Assembly: GCA_025459425.1 (NCBI GenBank)
Contig: JALOQF010000009.1
Location: 1-45,290, forward strand
Origin: Myxococcaceae bacterium
GTDB taxonomy: Bacteria > Myxococcota > Myxococcia > Myxococcales > Myxococcaceae
DNA length: 45,290 nt
Direction of reading: 5' to 3'
The stretch's first letter is position 1, and each line of letters opens with the position of its first letter. The translations under genes were made by a program, and so were the position numbers. The notes under the pieces are model-generated. The model was given only the letters and a program-made list of their open reading frames with translations, did no database searches and had not been told where the DNA came from. Shown here piece by piece: positions 1-8,897 of this stretch.

Positions 1-60
1 GGCCCTGGCGCGGCTGGGCTGAGGGGCCCGGCCAGTCAGTGGATGGTTCGAGAAAACCGT

Positions 61-72
61 GGTTGATCAACC
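61..72. promoter_or_regulatory. 12-bp perfect palindrome upstream of the czc operon
   Basis: GGTTGATCAACC reads the same on both strands and lies 73 bp before the ATG of the first efflux gene. A perfect palindrome in the leader of a metal-efflux operon could bind a dimeric repressor or activator, but no regulator gene is visible within the window's left edge and no clear -35/-10 pair is seen. The operator role is inference only. Confidence 0.3.
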
Positions 73-145
73 CAGCCTCGTCGTTACTGAAGATGCTTCA
101 TCGCGTCATCGACGCACAACTGGCTGATTTTTCTACGAAAGCAAC

Positions 146-1372
146 ATGACCGTGCGTGTGGTGTGTCAGGGCCTGGTGCTGTTGGTGAGCGGAGCAGCCG
201 CGGCGGCGCCGCTGTCGCTGTCTCAGGCGCTCGAGCGGGCCGCGTCGAGCGCGCCCGAGGTGCAGGTGGCGGCGCGGGTGCTCGACGAGGCCGAGGCCAC
301 CCGCGTGGGCGCGGGCATCTTCCTGCCCACCAACCCACGCCTCTTCGTCGACTACCGCCGGCTGGCCTTCAGCGCGCCGATGGACCCACTCAACGGCTAC
401 AACCTGGGCGTCGACGGCACCCTCGAGGTGAGCGGCGCCGGCTTCGCGCGCGTCGAAGAGGCCAGCCGCCGCGTCTCGTTGGCGCAGAGCGAGCTGCAGC
501 TGGCGCAGACGCTGGCGCGGGTGCGGGCCTGGCTGGCGTACGTCGAGGCCCAGGCGGCCACCGAGCGCGTGCGCATTCTGGAAGGAGCGCTGGCCACCGC
601 CCAGCGTGTCGAGAGCGCCTCGCGGGAACGGCTCAAGAATGGCGTCGCGGGAGAGCCCGACGTGGCCGCGGCCTCGCTCGAGGTGGCCAGCGTGCGCGCC
701 GAGCTCGAGGAGTCCCGTCGGCTCCAGGAAGCGGCCCGCGCCTCGCTGCGCCAGGTGCTCGACCTCCCGGCCGACGAGCCCATCGACGTCGAGCCCGCCT
801 TCCGCGAGCCCACCGACGTGGGCACGGAGGACGAGCTGGTGACGCGCGCCATCGACCGGCGGCCCGAGCTCGCCTCGGTGAAGGCGCGGCTGTCGTTGCT
901 CGAGACCATCGACTCGCGGCTGTTCCGTGAAGGCCTGCCCCGCCTCTCGTACAACCTCGGCTTCGACGCCGCGCCGGCCTCTCCGGTGTTCGGGTACGCG
1001 GGCCTGGGCGTCGAGCTGCCGGTGCAGCGCAACCAGGGCCCGAGGGCCGTGGCGCAGGCGCAGCGCGAGACCGAGCGCGTGCGCCTCGAGACCGAGCTTC
1101 GCCGCGTGCGCCGCGACGTCGCCGCCACCCGCAAGAGCTACCTCTCGCGCCTCTCGCAGCTGGGCACCCTGACGAAGGACGCCGTGCCCGCCGCCGAGCG
1201 CAACGAGGACCTCGTCGAAGAGGGCTGGAAGGCCGGCCGCTTCGACATCTTCCGTCTCACCGCGGCCACCCGCGAGCTCAACCGCGTTCGACGTGAGCGG
1301 CTCGAGACCCTGCTGTCGGCCTGGGCCGACTACGTCGAGTTGCAGCGCGCCTCCGGAGGACTGACCCCATGA
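146..1372 (+). CDS. TolC-family outer-membrane factor of an RND efflux system (CzcC-like)
   Basis: A 408-residue outer-membrane channel subunit, expected to form the trimeric exit duct of a tripartite metal pump. A signal peptide is visible at residues 1-21 (hydrophobic VLLVSGAAAAA ending before APLSLSQALERA), and the LSLSQALERA start of the mature chain is typical of OEP/TolC proteins. The rest is two long heptad-rich helical halves with many Glu/Arg and Ala residues, as in the OEP repeat. The length fits CzcC (about 400-420). The ATG at 146 is the first start that gives a signal peptide. Its stop overlaps the adaptor gene by 4 bp (ATGA), which indicates translational coupling and one operon with the adaptor and pump. 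Substrate is not readable from this subunit. Confidence 0.88.
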   Translation: MTVRVVCQGLVLLVSGAAAAAPLSLSQALERAASSAPEVQVAARVLDEAEATRVGAGIFLPTNPRLFVDYRRLAFSAPMDPLNGYNLGVDGTLEVSGAGFARVEEASRRVSLAQSELQLAQTLARVRAWLAYVEAQAATERVRILEGALATAQRVESASRERLKNGVAGEPDVAAASLEVASVRAELEESRRLQEAARASLRQVLDLPADEPIDVEPAFREPTDVGTEDELVTRAIDRRPELASVKARLSLLETIDSRLFREGLPRLSYNLGFDAAPASPVFGYAGLGVELPVQRNQGPRAVAQAQRETERVRLETELRRVRRDVAATRKSYLSRLSQLGTLTKDAVPAAERNEDLVEEGWKAGRFDIFRLTAATRELNRVRRERLETLLSAWADYVELQRASGGLTP

Positions 1373-2562
1373 GCACCGACACCCTGCCCCCGCCCACCAA
1401 CGTCCCGCAGATGAAGAAGTGGCCCGTCATCATCGGCGGCACGCTGCTCTCGCTCATCGTCGTCGTCGCCGTGCTGCGCCAGGGCGGCGATGCCCAGGCC
1501 GCCGCGGCGCCCACCGACGGCACCACCCGGGGCACGCCCTACCTCGACGGCGACTCGATTCGGTTCTCGAAGGACTTCGAGACGCGCGAGCGCATCACCT
1601 TCGCGCCGGCCCGCGACGAGCTGCTGACGCCGGCGCTCCAGGTGACGGGCGCGGTGACGTACGACGCGCGGCGCGTGGCCGCCATCGGCGCCCGCATCGA
1701 CGGCCGCATTCGCACCCTGTCGAAGGTCGAGGGTGAAGACGTGAAGGCCGGTGAGGCGATGGCCGAGCTCGAGTCGGTCGAGCTGGGCAAGGCGCAGGCC
1801 GAGGTGATGAAGGTGCGCGCCCGCGAGAAGGTGGCCAAGCTCGACGAGGAGCGCGAGCGGCGGCTGGCCGACGCCAAGGTGTCTCCGGAGCGCGACGCGC
1901 AGTTCGCCCGGGCCAACGCCGAGGCCCTGACGGCCGAGCGCGTGGCGGCCGAGAAGTCCGTCGAGGCGCTGGGCGGGTCGGTCGACGGCGAGCTGGGCAT
2001 TCTGCGCCTGCGCGCGCCCCTCACCGGCCGCATCGTCGAGTCGAAGGTGAAGCGCGGCGAGACCGTCGAGCCCTCCGACACGCTCTTCGTGGTGGCCGAC
2101 CTGTCGAAGGTGTGGGTCGAGCTGTCGGTGTTCGAGCGCGACCTGCCCGCGGTGCGCGAGAGCGACGAGGTCGAGATTCGCCTGCCCTCGGCGCGGCAGG
2201 TGAGCATCAAGGGCACCATCGCGCACGTCAGCGAGGTCATCGACCCCGAGACGCGCAGCGCGCACGTGCGCGTCGAGGTCGACAACAAGGAAGGCCTGCT
2301 GCGGCCGGGCCTCTCGGTGCTGGGCGTCATTCACGCCTCGGGGCCGCGCGAGTCGCGCCTGGTGGTCCCCCGCTCGGCCATCACCCGCATCGATGGCAAG
2401 CCCACCGTCTTCGTGCAGGTCGGCGAAGGCGTCGTCGAGCCCCGGCAGGTCGAGCTCGGGCCCGAAGACACCGACGACGTCGCGGTGCTCAAGGGCCTCA
2501 AGGCTGGCGAGAAGGTCGTGACCGGCGGCGTGCTGGCGCTCAAGGCCGAAGTCTTCCGCTAA
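1369..2562 (+). CDS. RND efflux periplasmic adaptor (CzcB/CusB-like membrane-fusion protein)
   Basis: A 397-residue periplasmic adaptor that joins the inner-membrane pump to the TolC channel. An N-terminal anchor is visible at about residues 17-38 (VIIGGTLLSLIVVVAVL). It is followed by a barrel-sandwich (lipoyl-like) half with AAIGARIDGRI, a Glu/Lys/Arg-rich helical hairpin at about 135-195, the second lipoyl half with LRLRAPLTGRIVESKVKRG, the beta-barrel (VWVELSVFERDLPAV) and a membrane-proximal domain. The order matches HlyD_D23/CzcB proteins. It overlaps the channel gene by 4 bp and is followed by the pump gene after about 60 bp. No His-rich metal-binding N-terminus, as found in some CzcB proteins, is present. 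Confidence 0.9.
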   Translation: MSTDTLPPPTNVPQMKKWPVIIGGTLLSLIVVVAVLRQGGDAQAAAAPTDGTTRGTPYLDGDSIRFSKDFETRERITFAPARDELLTPALQVTGAVTYDARRVAAIGARIDGRIRTLSKVEGEDVKAGEAMAELESVELGKAQAEVMKVRAREKVAKLDEERERRLADAKVSPERDAQFARANAEALTAERVAAEKSVEALGGSVDGELGILRLRAPLTGRIVESKVKRGETVEPSDTLFVVADLSKVWVELSVFERDLPAVRESDEVEIRLPSARQVSIKGTIAHVSEVIDPETRSAHVRVEVDNKEGLLRPGLSVLGVIHASGPRESRLVVPRSAITRIDGKPTVFVQVGEGVVEPRQVELGPEDTDDVAVLKGLKAGEKVVTGGVLALKAEVFR

Positions 2563-2625
2563 GTCGATTCATCCCTTCGAAAATCCCGGTCGCTCCGGGG
2601 CCGCGTGGTGGTGATCCCCCCGGCC

Positions 2626-5600
2626 ATGCTCGAAGCCCTGGTGTCGATGTCCATCCGGTACCGCATCGCGGTCGCCGGCGCGCTGGCCGCCCTGCTCCTC
2701 GGCGGCTTCTTCGCGATGCGCGCGCTCCCCATCGACGCGCTGCCCGACGTGTCCACCGTGCAGGTGACGGTGCTGACCGAAGCGCCGGGCCTGTCACCCG
2801 TCGAGGTCGAGCGCATGGTGACGGCGCCGGTCGAGCTGGCCTTCAACGGCCTGCCGCGCCTCATCGAGCTGCGGAGCCAGTCGAAGCCGGGCCTCTCGCT
2901 CATCACCATCGTCTTCGAAGACGGCATGGACGTGTGGTTCGCCCGCCAGCTGGTGGCCGAGCGGCTGCGCGAGGTGAGCGTCGACCTGCCCGCGTTCGTG
3001 CCTCCGCCGCAGCTGTCGCCGGTGTCGACGAGCCTCGGTGAAATCTTCACCTTCACCATGAAGTCGACGACGGGCGACCACTCGCCGATGCAGCTGCGCA
3101 CGCTGCTCGAGTGGGAAGTGATTCCCAAGCTGCGCGCGGTGCCCGGCGTCATCGAGGTGGTGGGCATCGGCGGCGAGCTCAAGCAGTACCAGGTGGTGAC
3201 GACGCCGGAGCGCCTCAAGTCGTACGGCGTCACCCTGTCGGCGCTCAAGGAGTCGCTCGAGGCGTCCACCTCGTCGGTCGGCGGCGGCTACGTCGAGCGC
3301 ACCGGCGAGTCGTTGCTGTTGCGCGGCAACGGCCTGCTCGCCTCGGAAGAAGACATCGGCAACGTGGTGGTGCGCGGCGGCGAGCAGCGGGTGCTGGTGA
3401 AGCAGGTGGCCGACGTGAAGGTGGCGCCGGCGCTGCGGTACGGCGTGGCCACCCGCGACGGCGAGGGCGAGGTGGTGTCGGGCACGGTGATGATGCTGCT
3501 GGGCGCCAACAGCCGCGACGTGGTGAAGCGGGTGAAGGAGCGCGTCGACCTCGTGCAGCGCGGCCTGCCGCCGGGCGTGGTGATGGAGGCCATCTACGAC
3601 CGCGCCGACTTCGTCAACCGCGTGGTGGCCACGGTGGTGAAGAACCTGCTCGAGGGCGCGCTGGTGGTGCTCATCGTGCTCGCGCTCTTCCTCGGCAGCC
3701 TTCGCGGCGCCATCGCGGTGGTGCTGGGCATTCCCGCGTCGATGACGGTGGCGCTCTTCGGCATGCACCTCTTCGGCGTCACCGGCGACCTCATGTCCCT
3801 GGGCGCCATCGACTTCGGCTTCCTCGTCGACGGGCCCATCGTCATCCTCGAGGCCATCATGGCGGCGATGGCGGGCAAGGCCTTCCTCAAGAAGAAGGAC
3901 GAGCTGAACGCCTTCACCGCCTCGGCCTCGTCGGTGGCCCGGCCGGTGGCCTTCTCGGTGGCCATCATCATGCTGGTGTACCTGCCGCTGCTGGCGCTGC
4001 AGGGCGTCGAGGGGAAGATGTTTCGCCCGATGGCCACGGTGATGGCCTGCGCGCTGTTCGGCGCGCTCGTGTACTCGGTCGTCTTCTTCCCGGGCGTGCT
4101 GGCGCTGGTGATGCCGCCCCCGAAGGACGACGGGCCGCGCTGGCTGACGTGGCTCAAGCACCGCTACGAGGCGGTGCTGCCGCGGCTGCTCGCGTACCGG
4201 GTGCCGCTGGTGGTGGCGATGGTGGTGCTGCTCGTCGTCTCGATGCAGACGCTGCTGGCCCAGGGCGCCGACTTCGTGCCGCGCATCGACGAGGGCGACC
4301 TGGTGGTGACGATTCGGCGCGCGCCCTCGGTGGCGCTGTCCGAGTCGCGGCGGCTCGACCTCGACGCCGAGCGCATCTTGAAGAAGTTCCCCGAGGTGGT
4401 GACGGCGGTGGGCTTCACCGGCCGCGCCGAGCTGGCGTTCGACCCGCGCGGCTTCGAGGCCACCGACATGCTGGTGCACCTGGTGCCCAAGGAGCAGTGG
4501 AAGACGGGCAGCGACCTCGACGACCTGGCGCTCGCCTTCAAGCGGGCCATCGAAGACGAGGTGCCCAACACCTTCGTGTCCATCAGCCAGCCCATCGAAG
4601 ACCGCACCAACGAGCTCATCTCGGGCAGCCGCGCCGACGTGGCCATCAAGATTCTGGGGCCCGACCTCGACACCCTGGTGAAGCTGTCGAACCAGGTCGG
4701 CGACGTGGTGCGCGAGGTGCGCGGCACTGGAGACCTGCGCGTCGAGCGCATCATGGGCCTGCCCGCGCTGTCCTTCACGCCGGACCGGGAGCGGCTGGCG
4801 CGCTACCACGTCGAGCTCGACGAGGCCTTCGAGGTCATCGAGGCGGCGCGGGTGGGCGCGAAGGTGGGCACCATCTACGACGGGCCCCGGCGGTACGACC
4901 TGCGCGTGGTGGTGCCGCCCTCGGTGGTGTCGAAGGAAGGCATCGCCGACATGTTCGTCGAGACGAACGACGGCGAGCTGGTGAAGCTGGGCGAGCTGGG
5001 CACCATCGACGAGACCGAGGGCGCGGTGAACGTGCGCCGCGAGAACTTCGAGCGCCTGGTGCGCGTCGAGGTGAACCTGCGCGGCCGCGACCTCGTGTCG
5101 TGGGTCGAAGACGCGCGGGCGAAGGTGGCGAAGGAAGTGCCGCTGCCGACCGGCTACACCATGACGTGGGGCGGCCAGTTCGAGAACTTCGAGCGCGCGC
5201 AGGCGCGGCTCGCCATCGTGGTGCCGCTGGCGCTCCTCATCATCTTCTCGATGCTGGTGCTCACCTTCGGCTCGGTGCGGCTGGCCGGCGCCGTCTTCAC
5301 CCTGGTGCCGCTCGCCCTCATCGGCGGCGCGGTGGGCCTGCTGGCGCGCGGCATGAACTTCTCGATTCCCGGCGCGGTGGGCTTCATCGCGCTGGCCGGC
5401 GTGGCGGTGCTCAACGGCGTGGTGATGACGACCGACGTGCGCAAGGCGCTGGCGGCGGGCATGCCGCTGGTGAACGCGGTGGTGCACGGCGCGGCGCACA
5501 CCTTGCGGGCCGTGTTGACGACCGCGGCGGTGGCGGCGCTCGGCTTCGCGCCGATGGCCATCTCGACGGGCGCGGGCTCCGAGGTGCAGCGCCCGCTCGC

Positions 5601-5778
5601 CACCGTCGTCATCTTCGGCATCGTCGGCGCCACGGTGCTGATGCTGGCGGTGTTCCCCGGCATTCTGCTGATGATGCTCAAGGGCTACCGGCCGGGCGCC
5701 GCGAAGGAAGAAGACGACGAGGAGCGGCCGGCCGATGCAGACGTGCCCGTGCCGGCCCAGGCGAAGCCCGCGAGCTGA
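2626..5778 (+). CDS. CzcA/CusA-family heavy-metal RND efflux pump
   Basis: A 1050-residue inner-membrane proton/cation antiporter of the HME-RND family, the motor of the tripartite pump. The proton-relay motif in TM4 is intact (AIDFGFLVDGPIVILE: Asp, Asp six residues on, Glu seven further), which marks the HME subgroup. The protein shows the usual TM1, large periplasmic loop, TM2-6, second periplasmic loop and TM7-12 plan, with a short acidic C-terminal tail. I chose ATG 2626 because MLEALVSMSIRYRIAV matches the family's N-terminus; an in-frame GTG at 2605 would add seven residues. Whether it exports Zn/Co/Cd or Cu/Ag cannot be decided without aligning the Met/Asp substrate positions. Last gene of the operon. 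Confidence 0.93.
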   Translation: MLEALVSMSIRYRIAVAGALAALLLGGFFAMRALPIDALPDVSTVQVTVLTEAPGLSPVEVERMVTAPVELAFNGLPRLIELRSQSKPGLSLITIVFEDGMDVWFARQLVAERLREVSVDLPAFVPPPQLSPVSTSLGEIFTFTMKSTTGDHSPMQLRTLLEWEVIPKLRAVPGVIEVVGIGGELKQYQVVTTPERLKSYGVTLSALKESLEASTSSVGGGYVERTGESLLLRGNGLLASEEDIGNVVVRGGEQRVLVKQVADVKVAPALRYGVATRDGEGEVVSGTVMMLLGANSRDVVKRVKERVDLVQRGLPPGVVMEAIYDRADFVNRVVATVVKNLLEGALVVLIVLALFLGSLRGAIAVVLGIPASMTVALFGMHLFGVTGDLMSLGAIDFGFLVDGPIVILEAIMAAMAGKAFLKKKDELNAFTASASSVARPVAFSVAIIMLVYLPLLALQGVEGKMFRPMATVMACALFGALVYSVVFFPGVLALVMPPPKDDGPRWLTWLKHRYEAVLPRLLAYRVPLVVAMVVLLVVSMQTLLAQGADFVPRIDEGDLVVTIRRAPSVALSESRRLDLDAERILKKFPEVVTAVGFTGRAELAFDPRGFEATDMLVHLVPKEQWKTGSDLDDLALAFKRAIEDEVPNTFVSISQPIEDRTNELISGSRADVAIKILGPDLDTLVKLSNQVGDVVREVRGTGDLRVERIMGLPALSFTPDRERLARYHVELDEAFEVIEAARVGAKVGTIYDGPRRYDLRVVVPPSVVSKEGIADMFVETNDGELVKLGELGTIDETEGAVNVRRENFERLVRVEVNLRGRDLVSWVEDARAKVAKEVPLPTGYTMTWGGQFENFERAQARLAIVVPLALLIIFSMLVLTFGSVRLAGAVFTLVPLALIGGAVGLLARGMNFSIPGAVGFIALAGVAVLNGVVMTTDVRKALAAGMPLVNAVVHGAAHTLRAVLTTAAVAALGFAPMAISTGAGSEVQRPLATVVIFGIVGATVLMLAVFPGILLMMLKGYRPGAAKEEDDEERPADADVPVPAQAKPAS

Positions 5779-5889
5779 GTGGCGCACACGACAGGCTGCG
5801 TGCATCACGTGGAAACGACTCGCCACGGGCCACTCCAGGCTCGCGGCACGCTCGTCGGAGCCGTGGGACGCCCTCACGCGCGGTGAGTT

Positions 5890-5907
5890 TCCATGCAGTC
5901 GCATGGA
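5890..5907. promoter_or_regulatory. hip operator-like palindrome, copy 1
   Basis: TCCATGCAGTCGCATGGA: a 7-bp inverted repeat, TCCATGC / GCATGGA, with a 4-bp spacer, 18 bp in all. It is the most distal of three copies upstream of the HipB-like gene. The length equals that of the E. coli HipB operator (TATCC-N8-GGATA, 18 bp), although the sequence differs. Confidence 0.65.
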
Positions 5908-5950
5908 GTTCGGCCACGCAAGCCCCGACTGCAGGCCCGCAGGACGCTTC

Positions 5951-5968
5951 TCCATGCGTTCGCATGGA
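5951..5968. promoter_or_regulatory. hip operator-like palindrome, copy 2
   Basis: TCCATGCGTTCGCATGGA: arms identical to copy 1, with the spacer changed from AGTC to GTTC. It begins exactly 61 bp after copy 1. Conserved arms with a free spacer argue for a protein-binding site rather than a chance duplication of a longer stretch, since the DNA between the copies is unrelated. Confidence 0.65.
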
Positions 5969-6011
5969 ATGAGCCTTCTCGCCCGCTGAAGTCCGCCCTG
6001 TGACGCTCATT

Positions 6012-6029
6012 TCCATGCAGTCGCATTGA
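6012..6029. promoter_or_regulatory. hip operator-like palindrome, copy 3, overlapping the putative -35
   Basis: TCCATGCAGTCGCATTGA: one change in the right arm (GCATTGA instead of GCATGGA), again exactly 61 bp after the previous copy. Its right end overlaps a possible -35 hexamer (TTGATT, 6026-6031), so occupancy would block RNA polymerase. This is the arrangement expected for autorepression by the downstream HipB-like protein. Confidence 0.65.
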
Positions 6030-6054
6030 TTTTTTGTCGGCAGGTGGCTCAAAC
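6026..6054 (+). promoter_or_regulatory. Putative hipBA promoter
   Basis: TTGATT (6026-6031) and TCAAAC (6049-6054) are separated by 17 bp. The -35 is a good sigma-70 match, the -10 poor (3 of 6). Transcription would start at or just before the ATG at 6062, giving a leaderless or near-leaderless hipB message. The low-GC run around 6026-6036 stands out in this GC-rich DNA. Confidence 0.35.
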
Positions 6055-6061
6055 TCCTCGC

Positions 6062-6379
6062 ATGTCATCGAAATCCAGCCGAGCGGCTGGACGTTCCAGG
6101 CGCGCTCGGACGCTGCAGACCGCGGAGCACCCCAGCTGGGCGACGGCGCTCGCGACCGAGGTACGCCGTCAGCGGAAGGCGCTTCGGCTCACACAGCTCG
6201 AGTTGGCAGCGCTCGCCCGGTGTGGGCCCGACTTCCTGTACGACGTGGAGAACGGCAAGCCGACCTTGCGCCTCGACAAGCTGGTCGGGGTTCTCGAGGT
6301 GCTGGGGCTCCGGCTGGCCCTCGGCCCCGGCCCGGGCGGATTGGCGGTCGTGAGTTCAGGCGAGGGCCGACGCTCGTGA
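6062..6379 (+). CDS. hipB: HipB-like XRE-family antitoxin / autorepressor
   Basis: A 105-residue DNA-binding protein with an XRE (cro/CI) helix-turn-helix at about residues 33-80: LRLTQLELAALARC for helices 1-2, then DFLYDVENGKPTLRLDKL for the recognition helix and the following turn, and VLEVLGLRLAL, as in HipB. The basic N-terminus (about 20 residues of Ser/Arg/Lys) is an extension relative to E. coli HipB. I start it at ATG 6062; a TTG at 6026 is in frame but lies inside operator 3. AGGTGG (6042-6047) is 14 nt upstream and is only a weak ribosome-binding site. The stop overlaps the toxin start by 4 bp (GTGA), so the pair is translationally coupled. Expected to neutralise HipA and repress its own promoter through the three upstream palindromes. 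Confidence 0.85.
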   Translation: MSSKSSRAAGRSRRARTLQTAEHPSWATALATEVRRQRKALRLTQLELAALARCGPDFLYDVENGKPTLRLDKLVGVLEVLGLRLALGPGPGGLAVVSSGEGRRS

Positions 6380-7614
6380 CGAGGCCTTCGGCACGCGAGG
6401 TCGAGCAGGTCGCCGTCTTTCGGAACGCAGAACGGGTCGGCACCCTCGAGCGCACCGCGCATGGCTCGCGCTTCGAATACGACGCCGACTTCTTCGAGCG
6501 CCACCGGGCGCTTCCGGGAGGCATCGCGCGTCACCTGCCCTACGCCCGTCGAACGACCGAGACCCACGGCGTCAACCTGCATCCCTACTTCGCCGGACTC
6601 TTGCCAGAAGGACTCCGCCTGCGGGCGATGGTGGCCCGGCTCAAGACCTCGGAGGACGACCTCTTCTCCCTGCTCGTCGCAGCCGGGAACGACTGCGTCG
6701 GAGACCTCTTCGTCGTGCGTGCAGGCGAACGGCCCTCGCTGGACGAAGAGACGCTCGTCGTCTCGCACGAGGCCTCGTTCGCCGAACTCTGGGCGAAGAC
6801 GCTCGAGGCCGACACCCACCCGCTGGTCTCGGGCGTTCAGGACAAGCTGTCACCTTCGCTGATGACGCTGCCGGTGCGCACCCGGGGGAGGCGGTGGCTC
6901 CTCAAGCTGAGCCCACCCGACACGCCAGAGCTCGTCGACAACGAGTTCTTCTTCATGCAGCTCGCGGCGAAGTGCCTCAAGAGCGTCGCGCGGGTCGAGC
7001 GGGTTCACGATCGCACCGGAGTGGCGGGGCTGTTGGTCGCGCGCTTCGACCGCGTCCGCGACTCGAGCGGGAGGTGGGTGGGCGTGCATCAGGAAGACGC
7101 GTGTCAGCTCCTCAACCGCTACCCGGCCGACAAGTACCGGCTCTCGACGAAAGAGCTCTTCCAGGCGCTCGAGGTCTGCGACGCGCCCGTCGTGGCCCGT
7201 CTGCGGCTCATCGAGCTCATCGCCTACAGTTACCTCATCGGCAACGGCGACCTTCACGGGAAGAACGTGAGCGTCGGGGCGCAGGGCGGCGTCACCCAGC
7301 TCACCCCCGCGTACGACCTGTTGACGACGCGGCCGTACGGCGACAAGCGCCTCGCGCTCCCCGTCGAAGGGCGCGACGACAACCTGAAGCGGCATCACCT
7401 CGTGGCGCTCTCCGAGCGCTTCGGCATCGCAGAGGCCGCCGTCGCCCCACGGCTCGACGCCCTCTGCTCGCAGGTGGAAGCGGCCGTGCCCATGCTGTCG
7501 ACCATCGGGCTCGACACGACCCGAACGAAGACGCTGTCGGACCTCCTGCTGAAGCGGGTCGACGACCTTCGCGCGCCCCACCCCGGCGTCAGCCGACGTG
7601 GCCGAGCGCGGTGA
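6376..7614 (+). CDS. hipA: HipA-like serine/threonine kinase toxin
   Basis: A 412-residue HipA-family kinase; E. coli HipA is 440 residues and phosphorylates glutamyl-tRNA synthetase. The N-terminal subdomain carries FAGLLPEG, the conserved LLPEG of HipA. SGVQDKLS near residue 152 corresponds to the autophosphorylated Ser-150 loop (SIAGAQEK in E. coli). Kinase motifs follow: LVARFDR, HQEDACQLL, the catalytic loop GNGDLHGKN (Asp about 292, Asn about 297), and LTPAYDLL (metal-binding Asp about 314). All key residues are present, so the toxin should be active. It starts at GTG 6376 in a 4-bp overlap with hipB; an upstream open frame from 6034 runs through hipB and is not real. Its 3' end overlaps the convergent permease gene by 26 bp. 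Confidence 0.9.
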   Translation: MTRPSAREVEQVAVFRNAERVGTLERTAHGSRFEYDADFFERHRALPGGIARHLPYARRTTETHGVNLHPYFAGLLPEGLRLRAMVARLKTSEDDLFSLLVAAGNDCVGDLFVVRAGERPSLDEETLVVSHEASFAELWAKTLEADTHPLVSGVQDKLSPSLMTLPVRTRGRRWLLKLSPPDTPELVDNEFFFMQLAAKCLKSVARVERVHDRTGVAGLLVARFDRVRDSSGRWVGVHQEDACQLLNRYPADKYRLSTKELFQALEVCDAPVVARLRLIELIAYSYLIGNGDLHGKNVSVGAQGGVTQLTPAYDLLTTRPYGDKRLALPVEGRDDNLKRHHLVALSERFGIAEAAVAPRLDALCSQVEAAVPMLSTIGLDTTRTKTLSDLLLKRVDDLRAPHPGVSRRGRAR

Positions 7615-8893
7615 CGGGCTTGAGCCGCGCCGCCATCATCGCCGGCACCAGCGAGATGCCCGTCACCACCGCCGTGATGAACGTCACCGCGATGGCCGTC
7701 CACCGGGCCGTGGGCACCACCACCAGCGTCTCGGACAGCAGCACGAACTGAACGCTCTGCGGCAACGTCACGCCCGCGCGCGTCAGCAGCACCGACAGCA
7801 GAAGCCCCACGAGGCTCCCGGCCAGCGTCGCGAGCAGCCCCAGCAGGAAGCCCTCGGCGAGGAACATCGCCAGCACGCTCGTGCGCTGCATGCCGATGGC
7901 GCGCAGCGCTCCAATCTCACGCGTGCGGCCGCGCACCGAGATCCACATGACGATCATGATGCCCACCCCGATGATGGCAAGCAGCACCACCGCGAGGATG
8001 AACGAGAGCGCGCTCATCAAGTCGACCGTCCACGCGATGAAGTTCACCTCGTCGTGCCAGGTCGTCAGGTCGAGCCGCTGCCCGGTCCACCCCTCGCGCG
8101 AGACGTTCTCGAACTTGAAGAAGAAGGCGCGCGGGTCTTCCGGCAGCACCTGGTAGCCCGCCGCGGTGAGCGACTCGCGCAGCCGGCCCTGCAGGCGCTT
8201 CACCTCGTCGAGGTCGGCCGTCGGCAGGTAGATCTGCAGCGCGCCGGTGGTGTCGTCGTTGAGCTGGTAGAGCTTCTGGAGCGCCTTCGCGTTCATGAAG
8301 CACGAGAACTGGCTCATCATGCCGAGGTTCTTCGCCACGCCCACCACCGTGAGGTCGACGGTGTTGTTCACGCCGCGCGTCGTCGGCGCCGACACCGTCA
8401 CCGCGTCGCCGACCCGCACCTCGAGCCGCGAAGCCTGCTCCTCGAAGAGCACCACCGAGTTGGGCTTCGAGAGGTCGGCCAGCGAGCCCTCCTTCAGCTT
8501 CAGCACGGACGCGAGCCCGCGCTCGTCCTCGACCGAGACGCCAGCGAGCCCGATGAAGGTCGAGCCCTGGTCGCTCACGACCTTCGCGTAGCCACGGCCG
8601 CGCGAGACGACGTACTTCGCCTCGGGCACCGCCTTCGCCACCACCGCGCGCAGGGCGTTCGCCTTCGTCACCACCGGCGCCGCCTGCCCTGCCGTCACCT
8701 TGAAGAAGCCGGCCACGTTGAGGTGCCCCGACATGAGCGTCGTCGAGGCCTCGATGAGCGAGCGGTTCATGCCCTCGGCCACGCCCAGCATCAGCACGAG
8801 GAGCGCCGAGACGAAGCCGATGGCGCCGCCCAGCACGCCGGTGCGGGTGCGGGCCTGCCACAACGAGAGCAACGCGATTCGAAAGAGCATCAT
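7589..8893 (-). CDS. FtsX/MacB-type ABC transporter permease (434 aa)
   Basis: An inner-membrane permease of the FtsX/LolC/MacB group. TM1 lies at about residues 17-40 (LGGAIGFVSALLVLMLGVAEGM), followed by a periplasmic MacB_PCD-like domain of about 230 residues. Three C-terminal TM segments carry the FtsX signature, including GRTREIGALRAIGMQRTSVLAMF, which is the coupling-helix region facing the ATPase. It starts 4 bp after the stop of the larger permease upstream, so the two are co-transcribed and probably form a heterodimer. No ATP-binding subunit is found nearby. Members of this class extract lipoproteins (LolCE), export macrolides or peptides (MacB) or control cell-wall hydrolases (FtsX); the neighbours favour an envelope role. 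Confidence 0.85.
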   Translation of the reverse strand: MMLFRIALLSLWQARTRTGVLGGAIGFVSALLVLMLGVAEGMNRSLIEASTTLMSGHLNVAGFFKVTAGQAAPVVTKANALRAVVAKAVPEAKYVVSRGRGYAKVVSDQGSTFIGLAGVSVEDERGLASVLKLKEGSLADLSKPNSVVLFEEQASRLEVRVGDAVTVSAPTTRGVNNTVDLTVVGVAKNLGMMSQFSCFMNAKALQKLYQLNDDTTGALQIYLPTADLDEVKRLQGRLRESLTAAGYQVLPEDPRAFFFKFENVSREGWTGQRLDLTTWHDEVNFIAWTVDLMSALSFILAVVLLAIIGVGIMIVMWISVRGRTREIGALRAIGMQRTSVLAMFLAEGFLLGLLATLAGSLVGLLLSVLLTRAGVTLPQSVQFVLLSETLVVVPTARWTAIAVTFITAVVTGISLVPAMMAARLKPVTALGHVG

Positions 8894-8897
8894 GGCG

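Noticed and set aside
1-22. Possible 3' end of an upstream gene (frame reading ALARLG then stop)
   Set aside because: Too short to tell from chance; no other evidence.
2794-5955. Very long open frames antisense to, or in another frame of, the RND pump gene
   Set aside because: Product is a His/Arg/Gln-rich string with no domain; it mirrors the pump gene's GC-rich third positions, a standard artefact in high-GC DNA.
6034-6375. N-terminal extension of HipA running through hipB
   Set aside because: No HipA homology; the true start is the GTG overlapping the hipB stop.
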